In this document: one piece after another, positions 12,150 through 23,500 of the stretch
Position numbering within the stretch: position 1 is the first letter of the stretch
Layout: each line of letters opens with the position of its first letter
Source of the DNA: Sordaria brevicollis
Lineage: Eukaryota; Ascomycota; Sordariomycetes; Sordariales; Sordariaceae
Length of the DNA stretch: 64,000 nt
Direction: 5' to 3'
Assembly (NCBI GenBank): GCA_033439795.1
Contig: JAUTDP010000010.1
Location: 2,294,001 to 2,358,000 of the forward strand
Made by a program: the position numbers and the translations under genes
The notes under the pieces: model-generated
What the model saw: the letters and a program-made list of their open reading frames with translations, nothing else
Databases searched by the model: none
Told to the model about the DNA's origin: nothing

Positions 12150-14650
12150 GTATTTATTAATTTAATCCTTAAAAGGGAGTTTAATATTTTTAGGGTAGTT
12201 AATTTTCTATTTTATTATCGGTTAGTTTATTATTTTCTTTATTTTTACGACCGTAATAATTAACGAATTTGTTAATACGGTTAGGGTTATTATTATAGTA
12301 GTTAGGATAATTATAGAAACGGTATTTAATTTCTTTATATACAAAATATTTATTTTCTTCGAATAATTTATAAGCCTTTTTACGAATTATATCGGGGGCG
12401 TAATAGGAATTACCTCGATTACTACTATTAATATTAATATTATTATTAGTAGTATTATTAAAATTTTTATTGGAATTATTAGAGCCCTTAATTTTATTAA
12501 ATGAATTTGAAGAAGAGGAGGTATTCTTATCCTTATTTTTATTATCCTTTTTAGCTTTATTATTATAAAAAATACGTTAATTAATTTCGACCGCCTTTTT
12601 AGCTATTAAAGCGTATTAATTAAAGGTTATATTTTCTTATCTATATTCCTAGAAAAGTATATTTTAAATATTACTAAAGAATTTCTAATTGAATTTTTAT
12701 TTCTATAAATTAGGCGGGCGATTATATTCTTCGGTTAAACGAATGAATTTATTATAAAATTCCTAAAAATTACCGCTTATTTCGAATTTTAAATTATTAA
12801 ATTTATAAATAGCTTTCTCTTTGTAATTATAATTATAATATTCGGTACGTAAGTAGGTTAATAATTTATTAGAGGTTTTAATATTATAAAGGCCGTCGGC
12901 GAAATAAGGTTCGAGGTTTTGGGTAATTTTATTAATAATACGGTTCTTAATATATATCTTCTTAACCTCGTTATTAAAGAAGTAATCGGCGTTCAATTTA
13001 AATTTATTAAAAATATAACGATATTAAGAATCGAAAGTAATAATATCTTTATCCCTTTTATTATAAAAATAGGGCGGGTCCTTCTCTTTAATTAATAAAT
13101 ATTTATAATTAATTATAAAGAAATCGGTAGCAGGAGTCTTTTTATAATAGCCTCCTTCGTTATTATTTTCGTTATAATCGGTACGGTCGGTACGGTCGTA
13201 GTATTCGAAGTTTTCGGGAATTAAAAAAGCGACCTTCTTCTTATAGAAATTAGTATTTTCTTTACGGAAATCGATATTTTCTTTAATTAAGGTAGTAATT
13301 ACAGTATATAAATCGGCTATATTGCTATTTCGGATAATTATTATTCTTTTTAATTTTTTAATTTAAATTTTTATAATTATTAAATTATTTTTAATTTTAA
13401 CGAACTCCTTCTCTTTTTTAATTAAGTCGTAATAAGTCTCATTCTATTTAATAAAGAAGCGGGGATAGGAAAGGTAACCCTTAATCGAGGAATTATTTTT
13501 TTATTTATAAAGGGTGCCTTATTTATTAGTATAATTATTATTAAACGGGGTATTATTTTAAACTTCTTTATTATTAAACGGGTCGTCGTTTTAATTATTA
13601 TTAAACGGGATATTATTTTAAATTCTTTTATTAAAGTAATTAATAATCTAATATAGTATAATAAATTAGGTTTAGAATTTATAATTCTTTTCGCGTAATA
13701 CGGCGTTTTTATAATATAAAGTTTCGTAATCGTTTAATTCGAAATTAAGATTTTTATTCCTACGGGCCTTTAATAATTAATATATTAAGAATATATTCTT
13801 ACTTTATTCTTTACGTAAGTCCTTATAAAAGCGTTTATTATTTATTTCAATACCCTTCTAATATTTTTGTAAATTAGCGGCGTATTCGTATATTTATCCT
13901 AAGTTAATATTTAAATTAATAGCGATAATTTAGTATTTCTATTATTAGGAAAGAATAGCCTTAGCTAAAATAGTTCGCAATTTAATTTCTTCGAAAATAG
14001 TACGTATACTTTTAGGGTCTTCGATAATAGATTTAAAAATATTAAAATTTATTAATAGGATATTACTATTATTTTATTCTTAATAATTTTAACCTATAAT
14101 TATTAAAACTTTAAAAGTAAAAATTAAATAACTTTTATTATATTAAGTTTAATATTTCGCAATTACGTTAATCTTCGTATATAGGAAGCCGAATAAATCT
14201 TTTATATTAAACGTATAATGAATATTAGTAAATTTATTAATAATTTCTTAATTAAAAAACGTAATAATTTTATTTACCTCCTCCGGAATATTATAATCCT
14301 TTAGATTAAATTTATCGATATTGCGTAATTAGGTATTCTATTTCTCTTTAAGGGTACTAATTATAATATCGTTAAACGAACGACGTTTAAAAGTATTATT
14401 TTATTAAATAATTATATTAGGAGTAATAAGTATATCTATAATATTAAATTTAATTTACTTAATTACAAACTTATCGGATATATTTTTCTTCTAAATTTCG
14501 TTTATTTAAACGCTCTCAATAGTAAATAATTTAGCGGTTTTAGCCGCGGCAGCTTTTTCGTCGGGGGTATATACTATTATAATTAATTATAAAGGTATAT
14601 ATTATAATTACTTTAATCGGTAAATAAGTTTAGGATATTTAAATACCTTT
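12150..14650 (-). pseudogene. gag relic of the gypsy element
   Basis: Decayed capsid/nucleocapsid region between the 5' LTR and the protease. One open stretch (12763-12996) survives. At about 12270-12390 a zinc knuckle can be recognised: the spacing of CX2CX4HX4C is kept, but all four metal ligands read Tyr (YFVYKEIKYRFYNY), as G-to-A or C-to-T changes in Cys and His codons would produce. Limits are approximate. Confidence 0.75.
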
Positions 14651-14677
14651 TTAATATATTAAAAATAATCTTATAAT

Positions 14678-14942
14678 TATTACGAGCGACGTAATTACGA
14701 AAGATAAATTTAATACATTAAATCTAAATCTATTATAGAATTATAAAATGAAAAAGAAAAGAAAAAAACGAATAAAGGGCGCGCCCCGCGCTAAGGTTTA
14801 TACTTGGGCGCGGGCGACCTACGAAGGTAGTACGTAGTTACGTGCGCTGGTGCGGTCAACCTTTATTAGGGTGACCGCCCAAGCGACAACCGGTCCGCCA
14901 AATAGGGCCCTAACAGGGACCCTGTCCGCCAGCGCCGTGATA
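14678..14942 (-). repeat. 5' LTR of the gypsy element
   Basis: 265 bp direct repeat of 7665-7929. Its outer (right) half is GC-rich and little mutated; its inner (left) third is the more RIPed copy. The adjacent primer-binding site (just below 14678) is too mutated to name a tRNA. Confidence 0.95.
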
Positions 14943-14947
14943 ACTGC
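14943..14947. repeat. Right target-site duplication ACTGC
   Basis: Follows the LTR terminus CGTGATA and matches 7660-7664. Confidence 0.9.
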
Positions 14948-15070
14948 GCTCTTTTAACGACGTATAATATTTTTGGATTTGGGTTTTACTATATTTAAAA
15001 AAGTTAGTAATATTATAGAAGTTTAATTCCTTAGTAGTAAACGAATTCTTTAAGGATCGTTAATTATAAT
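14948..15070 (-). pseudogene. Transposase relic, N-terminal part (right of the gypsy insertion)
   Basis: On the minus strand one frame runs open through the stretch reading FKYSKTQIQKYYTSLKER, which resembles the N-terminal helix-turn-helix of pogo/Fot1 transposases. The frame reaches the insertion point (target duplication 14943-14947) and resumes at 7664. Start codon not identifiable because of RIP; the 15070 limit is approximate. No function remains. Confidence 0.55.
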
Positions 15071-15321
15071 ATCGAACGCGGGTATTAAAGAGTTAATAGG
15101 CGGCGTGTATAATAGCGGGCTTTTTCTAGTTAGATAAGGGAGGTATAGCGGTTATAAAATATTAAAAATCGATAGATACGAATAATTAAAAATGAAAATA
15201 ATGCGGTAAAAGTAATTATAAAAGGTTGGTCCTGCTTCCCGATGTGAAATAAAGTGAAAAAAAGTTGGAAGGTTTGCGTTTTAGTGCGAGTCGCTAATAA
15301 AATGAAATTCGTATATATATT

Positions 15322-15422
15322 AAAACTATCCGGTAATTTCCAGCTGTCCGGCGTTTTTTTTCCCCACTCTCTGCGGGAGAGTGGGTGTAGATTATTTACG
15401 CCTTGGCGCTGACACCCACGGG
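15322..15422 (-). repeat. Right terminal inverted repeat of the outer transposon
   Basis: Reverse complement of the left repeat. It ends CCACGGG and is followed by TA at 15423-15424. Its inner edge (15322-15345) is already more T/A-rich than the left copy, with differences of RIP type. Confidence 0.93.
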
Positions 15423-16010
15423 TACGGCTGGGCGCTAGAACAGCTAGAAGGAAGCTAGAGAAAAAGAGCTCTCCCGTTGACGACGACGCCCCAATGTACC
15501 CCTGTTAGCAGCAATGGACAGTGGACAGGGGGCATGAAGATGCTGCTGCAGCACTGTAGCGCAGTGTCTATTTTCGGCAACACGCCGTTGGTTCTGTCTT
15601 CAACCTTCTCTCTTCAACGACGTGAGACAACCGCGGATGAGTGAGACGGCGGATAATCACCAACGACTACCAACGGACAAAGGGGCATCTTGCATATAGC
15701 TTAGCCGATTTCCCGTCGCGATTACAATGCTTCTCAACAGAAAGGTTGCGGAGAAGAGGTTTCATCAGGTTTTGATCCTCTAGCTTTTGCTAATGAAAGA
15801 GGAATATGAACAAGTTAACTAATCGTTTTTTCAAGTGAGCTCTCCTTTGAGACTCCGAGATTGTCAAATCCATCTCAAAATCTCTGCTCCTTGTTTGAAA
15901 GCTCTGGGACCTAAAGAGAATACCTATTAGAGAGACTTTCACGCTGTTGAGCCTCTTTCAAGCGCCCGATCCTCTCAACATTTTCCTCACATTTCCCAAG
16001 CGGAAAAGCG

Positions 16011-16034
16011 GAAGGAAGGAAGGAAGGAAGGAAG
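16011..16034. repeat. (GAAG)6 microsatellite
   Basis: Six uninterrupted GAAG units. Confidence 0.9.
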
Positions 16035-18067
16035 CCAACGCACCCCAAGACAACTGCACGGCAAATCGCATACAGAACAGTCAAAGAACCAACAACTTGA
16101 TTACCAGCGAACCACGTGTAACATGGAATCGAGCTATCCCACCCCACCGAAACCTTTTGAGGATTGTAGGTAGAGGATGCTTGCCGCGCCACAGTTCGAC
16201 ATACCCGAGGGGATGGAACCGCCTCAGCCGCCTTTCCTTACCCTATAGGTACTAGAACCAAAGGAGACATTCTAGTAGATGGTGACTGATATGGATGTGT
16301 AATTCCAATCTAAAAGGGGTGATTACTTTGACACCAACAAATGTTTTAAGAGGGATGCTTCGCCTTACAACCGCCTAAGGTCTAGGCAGTAAGTAAGTGG
16401 GAAGTAACCGCCAGGACGCAACTTGAGCTTCCTCCCGCTCCTTTCTCCAAGGACCAACTTACCGCGCCTCAACTATGCTGATGACTGAGTAACAGAAACA
16501 TGACCTATTGAGGGTCTGTCAAGCCGCGCTTGTATTGAAACTTGTTGGGGTCTCGGAAGGGTCACGAAGCGGGAACGGCGGCAAAGGTTGCGAGCGAGAG
16601 GCGCAGGTGAGTCGCTAAACCTGCTGACCCATCAAAGAAATTAATCCAAAAGATTCATGTCCTGTCGTGCCTAGTTTCGAGGTGAAGCCGGTGAGGAAAA
16701 CAAGAGAAAAGAATGGACAGTAAACATTGTGAGTTGAGGTGTCAATTGATCAGCTTACTCATTCAACTTTCTTCATGGAATGGGTGGATTACACCTCTGA
16801 CTTCGCCATTGTTGCCTACATACGATGTATGGATCCATATTCCATGTTCAACCTCAACGACGAATAGGCAGTCGTTGGTGACACAGCAGATTAATTATCA
16901 CTGATGAGCCGCAATGATATACCATACGCCTGACGAACCCAACTAGGGGCCCAGGTCGTTCGTTCACGGTATGGGTTTTGCAAGAGCGCATAGTAATAAG
17001 TGTAAGACAACATGGAAGTCCCGGCCCGATCAAGTAGAAACACGCATTCGTAGGGCAACCAACCAAAAACGTCGAGGCATTATCAGCATTGTTGAGTTTC
17101 ACGAATTACTAGATATAAGCTCTGATGACTCTCTCCTCCCCAGGAACGTACAAGCTCGTATAAGTGACGAGTGTCCAGTCACCACACAAAAACCACCTAC
17201 TGTTTGCTTCCCTTACATATCGACCAGGCATAGGTTATCGTTCATGCTGGGCTACCGCGCTGTTGGGTCAGAATCTATCGTACCACCGTACTCACTCCTC
17301 GTACTGAATGAATTCGGAGCCTACCGATCTTTGTTTGTCTCGTTTGGGAATGAGTTCGTGATTAGTGACTGATACCAGACTCTTCATCAGCCACGTTGTG
17401 TATCTGAAGAAAGAGTACGTAAGGCTATCTTTGTCCCGGTGTTTGCTTTAAACTTGACTGCTCAATGATATTCTCACAAGCCAACGAACGAGCAACCACA
17501 TGTTTGGAGGCTCTCAAGGCGTACGTCGGTATGCAGTTTGATTAACCCTTTCCCAGTAGCATCTGCTTCTTGCCGTTGTGTCACATATCCTTGAGAGGCT
17601 CTCTACTCAAATCACATCCTTCCCAACTCACGGTGTGATAAAAACGCGTCCATATTCGGGACAGCTTCGTGGCTTGTCATCCAACATCAGACCCTGGAAC
17701 TTAATTGGACAAGACAGTTTACTGAAATCACAAACCTTTTGTGAGAGAATCGCGGCCAAAGAAAGCCGTGGGCCTTTGAGTCTCCCTCAAACTCTCAAGA
17801 AGTTATTACCTTCCTCGATTTGAGTGGCTTCCCTTATCTTTGTAGCTTCCCGCCGGCAGGTAAGTCATCTTATCGCCGCTATATACCCCATCACTTCATC
17901 TCATTTCTCAAACCTAATCCGGAATTTGAATATTTCACTTCCCGCTTCTGCCTCTGCTAATGTCGTACAAAATCCTACTCGTCTCGTCGAACGAACTAGT
18001 TACACACCCGAACCGAGCCGTCGTCAGTCCGTCGGGTAAGGCGAGATGTGAACTGAACCTTCTCTCT

Positions 18068-18114
18068 CCACCCCTCTCTTCACCTCTCTCTTCACCTCTC
18101 TCTTCACCTCTCTC
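18068..18114. repeat. 12-mer tandem repeat, about four copies
   Basis: Tandem copies of CTCTCTTCACCT in pyrimidine-rich DNA. Confidence 0.85.
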
Positions 18115-19080
18115 TACCACTTCGGCAACATTTCATCCAATACAGTGGCATAACGAGACGAGCTCACTTCAAGTTATATTTCACACCATAATCAACATGC
18201 TAACTTTATAGTACTCCCCCTCTACATACTCTTCTCTCATTTTTCTTTACATGGTGCATAGGCCACATCGTAGACTATTCCTTCAATTGAATTCCTTCAC
18301 ATAATACTCTTTCACGCCGCATTTCAGCTCTCAATACCGAGCAAAGACGTGACCGTTACCATGGATTGAAAGCCGTGCTGGTTATGGGGATGTATAGAGC
18401 TGGGAATCAGTAGTGAGGGAAATCTCGATGTTGTCTCCGATGGACGCCCACAAACCTCTTCTTCTCAAATCGGGTTTGTTTGTGGTCTCTATGCCCGACT
18501 TATGTTGTCCACCTGCTTCTTCTTTTTCTCCTTCTCCTTCTCCTTCATCTTCTTGTCGTGTGAGCATGTTGTGGACTACTAGTAGTCGTACCAGGTTTGA
18601 AATAAGCTTCACATCCAATGGGACTCGTTGTGAAGTGGCATTGGTATCGCAAGACAGGATTAAGGTACCTTGGTGTTCCACCGAAACCTCCAGTCGAGGG
18701 GGGATGACGTTTCGAAACATCTTTTGTGCTTGCTTTTGTGGATTAAGGTTGATTAAGGTAGCCACGGCGGTTTGAAAGGATGCAGGCATATAAGGCTGAA
18801 GCAAATCATCACGAGGGGTTGACGAGTATACGAGTATCAAATCCCATTTGTTCTATAGACCCTGTGTCGGTTCTCGTCACCATCTCTTTACTTACAACAG
18901 CTTCAAGCCCATTATTCATTTTACTTTACTTCACCAACCAACTTCACTTTTCAAACCTTCTCTTAAGGTCATCATCTCTCATATACCGTTCCATCACCTC
19001 CAGATCCAGAAAGGCATCGTTCTGTTTTCCGCCATCTGTCACTAACAAGAAAGCGAACTCTCCATTCATCATCATCAAAT

Positions 19081-20337
19081 ATGTCTTCCTTCACAACCTC
19101 CCTCAAAGATACCCTCTCGGATCTCGCTTCCAAGGCCACCACCTCCTCTTCCAATACCGGCACCAACAACAGCAACACCAATTCCAAAGACAACAACAAC
19201 AACAACAACAGCAACAGCAACAACCCCCAAACCTCCTCCTCCTCCTCCCTCAAATATACCCTCTCCGACCTCACTTCCTCTGTCTCCAAGGCCGGTTCTT
19301 CCTCCAAGAACACCAACGCTACCAACCAGTCGTCCCAAGATTCTCACCAGTCGTCCCAACAAGATGCCACAGTTCGCGGGTTAGTGGGTTTAATCCCTGT
19401 GGCACAGTCTCTACTTGATCGAGCAGGGGGGGTATCTACCTCTACCTCTACCGGTCATGGCGGTTCCCAATCTCAATCTGAATCCCATTCCCAATCCAAT
19501 TCTGGGTCTGGTGGTTTACTACCTGTCAACCTCAAAACCAACAGCACTGGTAATCAAAGAGGTACTGACAATGATGACGAGCACGGGGAAGGACACGAGG
19601 AGGGTATCACCCCCTTCCTCACCACAATCCACAACCCGCTGGATAACCCAATAGACACTCAACACCACCAGGCAAAGGAGCAGACCGCATCTGGATGTGG
19701 TTGCTTTACTTCTAATTCTGCCTCTGCCTCTGCCTCTACCGGTACCGGTCCCAAAGCAGGAGAAAAAGAAGAATCCTGCTGCGCCAAAACAGGTAACTGC
19801 TCCTCCTGCAGAGGTTGCAAAGATAGTAAAGATTCTGGTGCATACTGCCGGTGCAATTGCCGGCAGTCTTCCAGAACTGGCGGGGAAGGATGTACCTGCC
19901 AGGAAGACTCTGGGCGAGACCAACCTCATGACCAGGAGGAAGATAACGGTAACTCGCAGAGGGAAGAATATGGTGGGAAGACATCGTTCAAGGATATCGG
20001 TGCTAGAGCTGATGCTGGAGCTGGACTTGGAGCTGGAGATGCGGGAGAGTATGGTTCGAACCCTCTTGTAAGTTCATCCACAACTCGTCAGCTAAATTTG
20101 GCTAATGGCTTACTGTAACAGGGACAACCCGATGCTGGCACGGCTGCCTCGAACGTCGCTCATCAGTTCAGTAGTGGAGGTGACTTCAACCCATCCCCTG
20201 CTGCGATCACGGCTGCTACCGATGAACTAATTGCTGCTGCTAAGAATGAGAGTGAGAGTGGAGGAGGAGGAAAGGGGGCGGGAGGGTATCCAGGTGGTAG
20301 TGGTTCATTGGGAGGAGATTTCGGCGGGCAGGATTAA
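19081..20337 (+). CDS. Low-complexity, Cys-rich hypothetical protein
   Basis: Model: join(19081..20067, 20122..20337), 400 residues. The intron (54 nt) has a GTAAGT donor and a CAG acceptor and is phase 0. The first ATG of the frame is used. Residues 1-100 are Ser/Thr/Asn-rich and contain two related SLK(D/Y)TLSDL segments (about residues 7-15 and 57-65). A middle Ser/Gln/Gly stretch is followed by a Cys-rich segment (about 202-280: GCGCF, SCCAKTGNCSSCRGCKDS, CRCNC, GCTCQ). The C-terminus is Gly/Ala-rich and ends LGGDFGGQD. No signal peptide or membrane segment. I do not recognise the family. Clustered Cys pairs could bind metal, but spacing fits no zinc-finger class I know. Convergent with the phosphomannomutase gene, 256 bp between stops. 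Confidence 0.75.
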
Positions 20338-20593
20338 GTGGTGATCCGAAGAAGTTTGTAGTGATGGTTGCTGGATCTTGACGATGACGAAGTGACTAGT
20401 TCTGTTTGTCTGTTAGCTTTGAAACTATGATGGTGTAACAAATCGCTTTCACTTATCAACAAGCTTTTTATCATATCCTCTTCGAACCCGCAAATTGTGT
20501 CTTCAAATCATCATTACCAATTATCTTCCCTATATAAGTTTTTTATCATGGCCCCATCCCCATCCTCATCCCTATTTCCATTTCCTCCCTCAT

Positions 20594-21702
20594 TTAGAGG
20601 TCAAAAAGCTTCTTCAACTCAGCCGCCGTATCCTCCGGCCCGGTAACCGAGTGACCAATCGTCCTGGGGTCCTCGTAAATCTCGTAGTCGTTGCCGCCCT
20701 TGAACGTCTTGTCGCCGAAAAAGTGGATCGTCGTGTACTCGACGCCGTTGGGCTTCTTGGCCTCGTTCTCGAGGTGCTGCAGGCAGTATGTCTTGTCCCA
20801 GCCGGTGGGGAAGACGTCGAACGAGATTTGGCCGCCGATGGAGAAGCTAGACGAAAGGGGAGAGTTAGCGACCGTTATCCTCACATGGAAAGGGGGAAGG
20901 GTAAAAAAAAAGAGAGGAAAATCGAGCGCAGCGAGCGCCCCAAAAAGCCGCCGAGCGCAGCGGACCTCCTCGCCCACCCCCAGAACTCCAAAGAGAAAGC
21001 GAAACTTACGTGAGTCCAAGATGTCCAAACCTCTCCCTCAACCTCTCCACCATCTCCCTTCTAACTCCCGCCTCCTTATCAAACTTCTCAAACTCGTTCC
21101 TCTCCGCCGTGCTCGCATTGCGTCCAATCGGGCTAACATTAATCATGCCATTCCTGTACTCGATAAAAGTGCCCCTCTTGATGGGGATGTCCAGGTCGGC
21201 AATGTAGTGCAAGATCCAGCGCACCAGCTCCTTGTACTGGTCCTCGCCGATCCACTTGATAAAGCTGTTGGAGGGCAAGGGTTGGCCGAGCTTGTAAGCG
21301 GTAAGACCGTTCTCGGCGAAGCAGAAGTCGAAGAGGGTCGTGACGTCGACGGACGAGGAGCCGAGTTGTTCTTGTTGCTTGACGAGGTCGGAGCCGCCGA
21401 CGAAGCCGATGGCGCATTTTTGGCGGAGGGAGGAGAGGAGGGAGAGCATGGAGGGGTCGACGGTCTGTTGGAGTTGGGGCATGGTGTTAGCGGGTGCTTG
21501 GTAGGTAGAGGGTTGCTGTGAAAGGGGGAGGGGGGATGTTGAAGCTATCGCCATCTGTCCAGGGCAGAACTATGGAAGCTTCAGTAACAGAGATGCAGAG
21601 ACATACCAGTCGCGCAGGAGTAAGCGTGCCATCAACATCAAACAAGCAGATGGTGTTCTTGAGCGGGCGCTCTTCGAGGGGAGGGTAAGTAGCGGCAGCC
21701 AT
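20594..21702 (-). CDS. SEC53: Phosphomannomutase (Sec53/PMM family)
   Basis: Converts mannose-6-phosphate to mannose-1-phosphate, the step before GDP-mannose in the cytosol, supplying N- and O-glycosylation and GPI anchors. Model: complement(join(20594..20846, 21010..21464, 21607..21702)), 267 residues, the usual eukaryotic PMM length. Residues about 18-28 carry the HAD motif [11 protein letters not shown] with both catalytic Asp. [45 protein letters not shown] and [15 protein letters not shown] are all present. Intron 1 (142 nt) has two possible acceptors. I chose CAACAG, just after a GCTAAC branch site, because it joins TPARL directly to TVDPSM as in the family; the other would insert 17 residues. 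Intron 2 is 163 nt. The symbol is the yeast ortholog name. Confidence 0.96.
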
Positions 21703-22900
21703 TGTTGATGATGTTCGTAGTAGCTTGTGTCTGTGATACAGCTAGGTCGAGGATAGAAAACAGGTAGAAACCGTGAGAAGGTGGAAATCCGGGGTCGATC
21801 CAAGATCTTTATATAACAGCGAGAGAAGATTGAACAAGTTGTGAACTTTCAGATCACTGCCACTTTCTTCAATTGATCCAATGTTTGATCTGTTCGTTGG
21901 ACTGGAGGACAAGGTGAAATTAAAGAGCGGGGCGCGTGGACTGGGGAGGCGGTCAACGTGTCGGTACCTTCCTGGCCTCACCTGCGTGCTGTTGCATTTT
22001 GGGAAGGGACAGTGAGATGTACCTGCACCAATCATCCCCACCAGCGAGGTACACGATGTGATGTGACACGGTTGTGATCTTACAGACACTATGCTCTACG
22101 AAGTAGCAAATAACTTGAACTTTCATCACCACAATCTGGCCTCTTCGTATTTAACTTCAACAACCCCGAATTCAACGTCTACGGTATCATCTCGCAGCTG
22201 AGTCCAGAGCTCCAAAGATCACAAGGACAAGCTTCAAACATGTGGAGGGACAAGGACCCACATAATTCGGGGCGGGGTCGTTTCGTTCTGCAGGGGCTTC
22301 GACAGAGGTCCCCTGTCTGCGCTTTGTTGTTGCCCCTGACTTTCTGTTGGGTTGGAGCTGAAACTTGGGATTGAGAGGGAGAGTTTGGGAGGACCGGGAG
22401 GGTTAGGGTCGGACATGGGATCTGGATACACATAATGGGTGTACCATGACAGCCCTCAAGATGACTATAGGCTCATGAACGTGATGGCAGTGATGGAATG
22501 TTCTGTTTGTATCCAACAGCATCGTATTAATCCTTCTCATTATTTTCCACTACCATCTCAAAAAACATTAACCATCCATGCCCAATAGCGTTGCTCATGT
22601 TGATGATGTTGATGTTGATGACAATGACAATACGCCTGACAAAAAGCCATAAACCACACAGAACCCCAAGACAGGAAGCCCAATAGACGTTAACATGGAT
22701 GACAAGACAGGAGAGTAGAGACATATACATATTATAGAAGGAAGCTTGCTGCCCAAGAAAGCACCGCCATCCACTAATAACCCAAGCTTTATCCCTTTGT
22801 TTATCGTTCGGTCGTTCGTTCGTTTGGTCGTTGGTCATCCGAACTTGGTCTTCTTAACTAGACAAAAACGGACTCAGGCTGGGACTCGGAGATATGATAA
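21703..22900. other. Intergenic region upstream of phosphomannomutase
   Basis: About 1.2 kb between the phosphomannomutase start and the 3' side of the BAR-PH-ArfGAP locus. No supportable gene. A short TCG-TTCG simple stretch lies at about 22805-22830. Confidence 0.5.
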
Positions 22901-22936
22901 TAGCTGAGACCGACGGTAGACACCGATGACGACGTA

Positions 22937-23500
22937 TCACCAAGATTGATATTGCATCGACGCCCTCCTACTCGATCTCCCACCACCACCGCCTGCTCCC
23001 ACCGGTGCTCCCACCGATGTCACCCCTCCTCCAAATCCCACGCCTCCCAATCCCTCACCAAGTCCAACTCCAAGATTCCGTAGCGTCAAATCCAATGATC
23101 CCAACAACAACGGTTGCACATCGCACACCGGCAACGTTCCCAATCCCCTTTCCGCCATAGTACCAGTAGTCCCAGTAGTAGCCAGACTTCCCATACTCCC
23201 AATTCGTTTCGGTGGTGGTGTTGATTTTGTTGATATTTGTTGTGACCCATTATTACCACCATCTTCACTACCGTCCCCAGCCCCACTGCTATCATCACTC
23301 CCATCATAACCCCATCCCAATCCATTCAAACCATTACTTATTCTCCTTCTCATAGATCCCCTTTCTCTCAGCGATGACGGGCTGTCGGCCCCATTACTAT
23401 TCCAACTTACAGTGCTGACGCTTCTTCCCCGCACGCTTGACTTTAGCGTGTCTTTGATTCCGTGAATTCCCATCCTGTTATATCCTAGACCGAACGCATT
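22937..23500 (-). other. In-frame open extension behind the ArfGAP stop codon
   Basis: After the TAG at 23501-23503 the same frame stays open for 187 codons to a stop at 22937. It contains an ATG at 23473 (MGIHGIKDTLKSSVRGRSV) and Ser/Gly/Asp-rich sequence ending SSRRASMQYQSW. It could be a separate small gene, a readthrough or alternatively spliced C-terminus, or chance openness in 3' UTR. A 30 nt stretch with GT..AG ends (about 23504-23475) would skip the stop in frame but is shorter than usual introns. No family recognised. Confidence 0.3.

Larger units (their letters stand above)
7665..14942 (-). mobile_element. RIPed Ty3/gypsy LTR retrotransposon nested in the DNA transposon
   Basis: 7278 bp flanked by 265 bp direct LTRs (7665-7929, 14678-14942). 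LTRs begin TGTCACG on the plus strand; the far end reads CGTGATA, consistent with an original CGTGACA. The 5 bp target duplication ACTGC lies at 7660-7664 and 14943-14947. The element is on the minus strand, in the order gag (zinc knuckle about 12.3 kb), protease (about 12.0 kb), reverse transcriptase (about 10.4-11.0 kb), RNase H (about 9.8-10.2 kb), integrase (about 9.0 kb). RT-RH before IN defines Ty3/gypsy. A purine tract (AAAGGGGGGG on minus, from about 7942 to 7933) abuts the 3' LTR, as a polypurine tract should. Frames are riddled with RIP-type stops, so the element cannot be autonomous. Confidence 0.95.
5028..15422 (-). mobile_element. RIPed Fot1/pogo-like DNA transposon, host of a nested gypsy element
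   Basis: The two ends are inverted repeats of about 101 bp: 5028-5128 and 15322-15422. The outer 78 bp are identical, and the four differences further in are all transitions. TA flanks both ends (5026-5027, 15423-15424), the target duplication of Tc1/mariner-superfamily elements. Removing the inserted LTR element and one copy of its 5 bp duplication leaves 3112 bp. Between the repeats the sequence is extremely AT-rich, with few CpA/TpG and many TpA, the product of RIP. On the minus strand the decayed frame reads like a pogo/Fot1 transposase (see the transposase entries). TIRs of 101 bp are long for Fot1 relatives, so the clade call is less certain than the superfamily. Confidence 0.83.
15423..19080. 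other. Gene-free 3.7 kb right of the transposon block
   Basis: Composition returns to normal directly at 15423. Open frames here (for example 16971-17372) lack homology-like motifs, compatible introns or consistent starts. Contents seen are a (GAAG) microsatellite and a 12-mer tandem repeat (own entries), and the probable promoter of the 19081 gene at the right end. Confidence 0.5.

Noticed and set aside
5028..15422. Helitron or piggyBac interpretation of the outer element
   Set aside because: True long TIRs at both ends argue against Helitrons. Flanks show TA, not TTAA, and the relic reads as a pogo-type rather than piggyBac transposase.
16971..17372. 133-codon plus-strand frame right of the transposon
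   Set aside because: No motif, intron signals or composition bias of a gene; openness of this length is expected by chance in several kb of six-frame sequence.
18382..18840. 152-codon minus-strand frame with Glu/Gly repeat (EGEGEGEKEE)
   Set aside because: Contains a CTTCT-type simple repeat read in frame, lies in the promoter region of the 19081 gene, and has no recognisable domain. Possible but unsupported.
20054..20064. tRNA B-box-like GGTTCGAACCC
   Set aside because: Lies inside a coding exon with no A-box or cloverleaf around it. No tRNA, 5S rRNA or CRISPR array was found in the window.
21465..21515. Alternative acceptor adding 17 residues to phosphomannomutase
   Set aside because: Would insert a non-conserved loop next to the catalytic [10 protein letters not shown] motif; the downstream CAACAG acceptor follows a proper branch site and gives the family sequence.
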